Shown here piece by piece: positions 5,783 to 7,783 of a stretch of 7,783 nucleotides of DNA. The first letter of the stretch is position 1. Each line of letters starts with the position of its first letter. Origin of the DNA: CANJBX01 sp041487815 (GTDB lineage: Bacteria; Pseudomonadota; Alphaproteobacteria; Rhizobiales; Xanthobacteraceae); assembly GCA_041487815.1 (NCBI GenBank), contig JBGPOB010000175.1:1-7783 (forward strand), written 5' to 3'. The notes below the pieces were generated by a model. It saw only the letters and a program-made list of their open reading frames with translations. It ran no database searches and had not been told where the DNA came from. The position numbers were made by a program, and so were the translations under genes.

Positions 5783-6379
5783 ATGGTCCGATACCGGCGC
5801 AATTTCATTGCAGGCGGCACCTATTTCTTCACGGTCACGCTCGCTGACCGGACATCGTCGGCACTGGTGGATGACGTGAGCGCCTTGCGGATGGCGTTCC
5901 GCATCGCGCGGCACGAGCGTCCCTTCACGGTCGATGCCATTGTGATCCTGCCGGAACATCTGCATGCCATCTGGACGCTACCGTCCGGCGATTCCGATTT
6001 CTCGGGCCGCTGGAGGCGAATCAAGGCGCATTTCACGCATCGCCTTGCCGCCGCAGGCACCGGTCCAACGCCATCGCCACCGATGTCGGGCCTGCCCGAT
6101 ATCGGCGCATTAACCGCGGAAGTCGGCTATAGCCGACTTCGTGGCGAATATGCGCTGTGGCAACGGCGCTTTTGGGAACACACCATTCGGAATGACAAGG
6201 ATTTCGTGCGACACGTCGACTACGTGCACTTCAATCCGGTCAAGCACGCGCTGGTGAGTTGGGCGTGCGATTGGCCTTATTCGTCGTTCCACGTCTATGT
6301 CAGGCGCGGTTTGCTGCCAGCCGACTGGGCGGGCGATGTCGACGAAGCCAGGATGGATTTCGGCGAGCGGACGGGCTGA
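5783..6379 (+). CDS. REP-associated tyrosine transposase (RAYT)
   Basis: A 198-residue Y1/HUH-type single-strand DNA transposase of the IS200/IS605-related TnpA-REP group, which cuts and joins REP/REPIN DNA at the GTAG head. Seen: the N-terminal pattern RYRRNFIAGGTYFFTVTLADR, the metal-binding H59-L-H61 (LPEHLHAIW), WRRIKAHF (77-84), and the C-terminal block WQRRFWEH followed by DYVHFNPVKHALV with Y147 as the likely nucleophile, then the usual WPYSSFHVYV. Residues about 92-122 form a linker that seems longer than usual and includes a perfect 22-bp palindrome (6119-6140). The gene sits between REPINs in opposite orientation, as expected for a domesticated, single-copy REPIN partner. No frameshift; ATG at 5783 with a poor ribosome site. 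Confidence 0.93.
   Translation: MVRYRRNFIAGGTYFFTVTLADRTSSALVDDVSALRMAFRIARHERPFTVDAIVILPEHLHAIWTLPSGDSDFSGRWRRIKAHFTHRLAAAGTGPTPSPPMSGLPDIGALTAEVGYSRLRGEYALWQRRFWEHTIRNDKDFVRHVDYVHFNPVKHALVSWACDWPYSSFHVYVRRGLLPADWAGDVDEARMDFGERTG
6119..6140. repeat. Perfect 22-bp palindrome inside the RAYT gene
   Basis: GAAGTCGGCTA (6119-6129) is followed at once by its exact reverse complement (6130-6140). It encodes the linker residues E-V-G-Y-S-R-L-R without breaking the frame. It is not of the CCCGGAT REP type. Confidence 0.85.
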
Positions 6380-6397
6380 GGCGCGGCCGGTCAAATT

Positions 6398-6479
6398 GTA
6401 GCCCGCATGAAGCGAAGCGGAATGCGGGAGAAATGCGGAGAGGTTGGCCCCGGATTTCGCTACGCTCCATCCGGGCTAC
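6398..6479. repeat. REPIN downstream of the RAYT gene, inverted
   Basis: Arms 6398-6428 (GTAG, stem CCCGCAT/ATGCGGG, loop GAAGCGAAGCG: type b) and 6449-6479 (stem CCCGGAT/ATCCGGG, CTAC: type a on the minus strand), with a 20-base spacer. The order of arm types is the reverse of the REPIN at 5657-5740. It starts 19 bases after the RAYT stop. GCTTG follows the right arm, mirroring the CAAGC that precedes forward copies. Confidence 0.9.
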
Positions 6480-6584
6480 TTGCTTGATCCGATATCCTCA
6501 TGTTACCGCAAATCGCGCCACGCCTAATTCCTACCAAGTTCGCGACGGCACCCGCCAAAGACCTGTCGTGCCCAGGGATTCAGT

Positions 6585-7103
6585 ATGAGAAAGAAACTCG
6601 AACCGAAAGAAGGCTGGATAACGAACGACAACGTTCACGTCAGACTCAAGGGCGTTACGTCTGCCTGTGTGCGTTGCTGGCCTGTTATGTCTGACGCATC
6701 AAAACAAATCCTGCTTGCGGTCGATGCCGTAAAGAAAGGAGAGCCAATCGATACGGACGAACTGCTCACCAGCCAGGAACAACTGGACGAACTTGCCAAT
6801 CAGATGGTTCTCATGCTGACGGGTGACGGGAATATGCGATCAGAAGGAAAACGAGAAGCAAGCGAAGGCTACTTACTCGATGAAAAAACTCGAGCCGGAA
6901 TCTCTGGCGTTGTGTCTGCCGGTGCGCTCGTCTTGCACGCCGTGACAGACGCATCAAAACAAATCTTGCTCGCGGTCGCTGCCGCAACGAAAGGAGAGCC
7001 AATCGACACCGACGAATTGCTGAACTGTCAGGAAAGACTGGACGAACGTGCCAATCAGATGGGTCTCGTGTTGGCGGATGAATTTCTGGCGGGTCAACTA
7101 TGA
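6585..7103 (+). CDS. Unknown protein with internal tandem duplication
   Basis: A 172-residue soluble protein with no recognised family. The ATG at 6585 has AGGGA (6574-6578) 6 bases upstream; ATG 6687 (MSDASKQ) is an alternative start. Residues about 36-77 (DASKQILLAVDAVKKGEPID, then TDELL...QE.LDE.ANQM) are repeated at about 121-162 with mostly conservative changes, an exact 255-base (85-codon) offset. Many differences between the copies are synonymous third-position changes, which argues that this frame is translated and selected. Each copy reads as two or three amphipathic helices. Lower GC than its neighbours and isolated between REPINs, so it may have been acquired. The function is unknown; a small helical antitoxin-like or regulatory role is only one possibility. 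Confidence 0.7.
   Translation: MRKKLEPKEGWITNDNVHVRLKGVTSACVRCWPVMSDASKQILLAVDAVKKGEPIDTDELLTSQEQLDELANQMVLMLTGDGNMRSEGKREASEGYLLDEKTRAGISGVVSAGALVLHAVTDASKQILLAVAAATKGEPIDTDELLNCQERLDERANQMGLVLADEFLAGQL
6687..7071 (+). repeat. Diverged tandem DNA repeat, 255-base period
   Basis: Copy 1 around 6693-6830 and copy 2 around 6948-7071 share long runs (GACGCATCAAAACAAATC, GAGAGCCAATCGA, TGCCAATCAGATGG) at a constant offset of 255 bases. Weaker similarity reaches back to about 6640/6895. The period is a multiple of three, so the reading frame is kept. Confidence 0.85.
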
Positions 7104-7267
7104 GCACCGCTGCCGTTCCATCCACGCCGAGCGGCCACGGCTGGGACCGGCTTCGGCAACGCTGGAGCCTTCACCGGCGCGGCGATCTTGGTGTCGTCGC
7201 GGCGCTGGTCGAAATTGATGGTCAGCGATGCACGGGCCGCCAGCGCGTCCAACGCCTCGGCCAGCCC
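7094..7267 (-). pseudogene. 3' remnant of an unknown minus-strand gene
   Basis: The minus strand reads LAEALDALAARASLTINFDQ then RRDDTKIAAPVKAPALPKPVPA before a TGA at 7096-7094, with high GC at third positions, unlike the overlapping 3' end of the plus-strand gene. Upstream the frame runs straight into REP sequence (7268-7357), which gives only repeat-derived residues, so the original 5' part is gone. I do not recognise the product. Confidence 0.4.
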
Positions 7268-7304
7268 GTAGCCCGTAGGGCGGATTAGCGAAGCGTAATC
7301 CGCC
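7268..7304 (+). repeat. REP of the GGCGGATTA type joined to a REP head
   Basis: GTAGCCC (7268-7274), the head of the CCCGGAT type, is followed directly by a complete 30-base element of the other type (7275-7304): GTAG, stem GGCGGATTA/TAATCCGCC, loop GCGAAGCG. Confidence 0.8.
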
Positions 7305-7326
7305 AACTCCAACATACCAAGCAAGC

Positions 7327-7436
7327 GTAGCCCGGATGGAGCGCAGCGCAATCCGGGTTTTGCCCACAATACAATAGAGCTGCCCCGGATTTACAATAGA
7401 GCTGCCCCGGATTTCGCTTCGCTTCATCCGGGCTAC
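7327..7436. repeat. REPIN with internal 22-bp duplication
   Basis: The left arm 7327-7357 (type a) and right arm 7406-7436 (type b) have perfect CCCGGAT/ATCCGGG stems and GTAG/CTAC ends. The spacer is enlarged by a tandem copy of 22 bases (7371-7392 and 7393-7414) that spans spacer and the start of the right arm. Confidence 0.92.
7371..7414 (+). repeat. Exact 22-bp tandem duplication
   Basis: ACAATAGAGCTGCCCCGGAT followed by TT occurs twice without a gap. The second copy contains the start of the intact right REP arm; the first leaves an orphan CCCCGGATTT. Confidence 0.95.
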
Positions 7437-7448
7437 GGCCCCCTACCG

Positions 7449-7673
7449 CTACCGCTCCAGCATCCAGGCGTGATGGCGGTTGCGCTTGGAGCGGTGGCCG
7501 CGCGGGCGCAGCGCAGGCTCGTCGCGCGGCGGCGCGTGGCTGGCGACGAAATCGGCCAGCAAGCGTAGCCCGGATGGAGCGCAGCGCAATCCGGGTTTCT
7601 CGTACGCAACACAACGGCCCCGGATTTCGCTTCGCTTCATCCGGGCTACGGCCGATACGGCTGCCTCGGCCAT
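7449..7673 (-). pseudogene. Possible small basic ORF split by a REPIN
   Basis: Below the REPIN the minus strand encodes DFVASHAPPRDEP, then ALRPRGHRSKRNRHHAWMLER and a TAG (7451-7449). Above it the same frame encodes MAEAAVSA from ATG 7673-7671. GGCC occurs at both REPIN borders (7554-7557 and 7650-7653); removing the repeat and one GGCC joins the two parts in frame into a 43-residue basic protein. The frame also stays open through the REPIN. This reconstruction is an inference and the product is not recognised; it starts about 20 bases from the palindrome in the higB promoter and would be divergent from higB. Confidence 0.3.
7565..7649. repeat. REPIN near the right edge
   Basis: Left arm 7565-7595 (type a, preceded by GCAAGC) and right arm 7619-7649 (type b), both with perfect CCCGGAT/ATCCGGG stems, spacer 23 bases. 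The arms are nearly identical to those of the REPINs at 5657 and 7327, implying recent spread or gene conversion. Confidence 0.92.
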
Positions 7674-7685
7674 CCGGCATCGATC

Positions 7686-7714
7686 TTGACGGGCGTACCG
7701 TTTTCCGGTACGCT
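7686..7714 (+). promoter_or_regulatory. higB promoter
   Basis: TTGACG (7686-7691) and TACGCT (7709-7714) with a 17-base spacer, ideal for sigma-70. The -10 box ends only 8 bases before the GTG at 7723, so the transcript should begin at or next to the start codon (leaderless or nearly so). Confidence 0.65.
7693..7713. promoter_or_regulatory. Inverted-repeat operator in the higB promoter
   Basis: A perfect 8-base inverted repeat, GCGTACCG (7693-7700) and CGGTACGC (7706-7713), with TTTTC between. It occupies the spacer and -10 box, as expected for the autorepressor site of a HigA-type antitoxin. Confidence 0.7.
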
Positions 7715-7722
7715 CCGCATCC

Positions 7723-7783
7723 GTGATCAAGAGCTTCGCCGACAAGCGCACGGCAGCGCTGTTTGCCGGTTATTCGGTCAAGG
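7723..7783 (+). CDS. higB: HigB-type toxin, N-terminal 20 codons (cut by window end)
   Basis: The frame from GTG 7723 reads (M)IKSFADKRTAALFAGYSVK, the typical N-terminus of HigB/RelE-superfamily toxins (IKSF..K....LF.G), ribosome-dependent mRNA endonucleases. The antitoxin gene higA would be expected downstream, outside the window. The call rests on only 20 residues plus the promoter/operator layout, but both agree. No ribosome binding site precedes the GTG, consistent with leaderless translation. Confidence 0.75.
   Translation, partial: MIKSFADKRTAALFAGYSVK

Noticed and set aside
5636..5965. N-terminal extension of the cytochrome c frame
   Set aside because: It reads through the REPIN and antisense to the RAYT; the GGAGG plus TTG at 5635 gives a normal signal peptide.
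6880..6945. Separate second gene starting at the ATG in the second copy of the duplication
   Set aside because: That frame meets a TGA after about 21 codons, whereas the conserved repeat continues in the frame of ATG 6585.
5748..7649. CRISPR array made of the repeated palindromes
   Set aside because: The repeats are irregularly spaced, inverted in pairs and separated by genes, which fits REPINs and not a CRISPR array; no cas genes are present.

Overview
The window looks like an accessory stretch of a high-GC alphaproteobacterial chromosome, most likely of the Bradyrhizobium/Rhodopseudomonas/Xanthobacteraceae type. This is inferred from GC-rich codon use, the protein families present, and abundant GTAG-headed palindromes paired as REPINs with a matching RAYT transposase. 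No rRNA, tRNA or CRISPR array was seen.

Layout: (1) 1-64, the truncated edge of a REPIN. (2) 96-1571, a two-gene minus-strand unit coding for a single-pass membrane protein and then a DUF5677-like helical protein; base composition is visibly less GC-rich than the middle of the window. (3) 1652-1786, a REP pair of a second sequence type with another hairpin nested inside it. (4) 1807-2247, a small exported protein with an excellent ribosome binding site, resembling the EipA/DUF1134 group. (5) 2297-2412, a REPIN whose second arm is again split by a nested 26-bp palindrome. (6) 2444-2516, a 3' scrap of a short-chain dehydrogenase gene. (7) 2650-3960, a MetE-like (cobalamin-independent methionine synthase family) gene with all zinc ligands but one in-frame TAG. 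(8) 4171-4932, an intact SDR whose 3' end matches the scrap at 2444-2516. (9) 5074-5292, a small exported basic protein whose natural start position reads ATA. (10) 5336-5635, a small periplasmic c-type cytochrome on the minus strand with a TTG start. (11) 5657-6479, a RAYT gene bracketed by two REPINs in opposite orientation. (12) 6585-7103, an unknown protein built from an internal tandem duplication. (13) 7104-7722, REPINs and small minus-strand coding remnants. (14) 7723-7783, the first 20 codons of a HigB-type toxin behind a strong promoter that overlaps a perfect inverted repeat.

How it works together: the genes do not form one pathway. The unifying theme is the RAYT/REPIN system. At least five two-armed REPINs plus truncated and nested copies sit directly next to gene starts and ends, and may have displaced or supplied the upstream regions of the cytochrome gene, the small exported protein and possibly the EipA-like gene. 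Gene decay (nonsense codon, SDR scrap, ATA start, interrupted small ORFs) is concentrated in the same region. The strongest leads are the nested palindromes, the inverted REPIN pair around the RAYT with compensatory stem changes, the 22-bp palindrome inside the RAYT gene, and the duplicated unknown protein.
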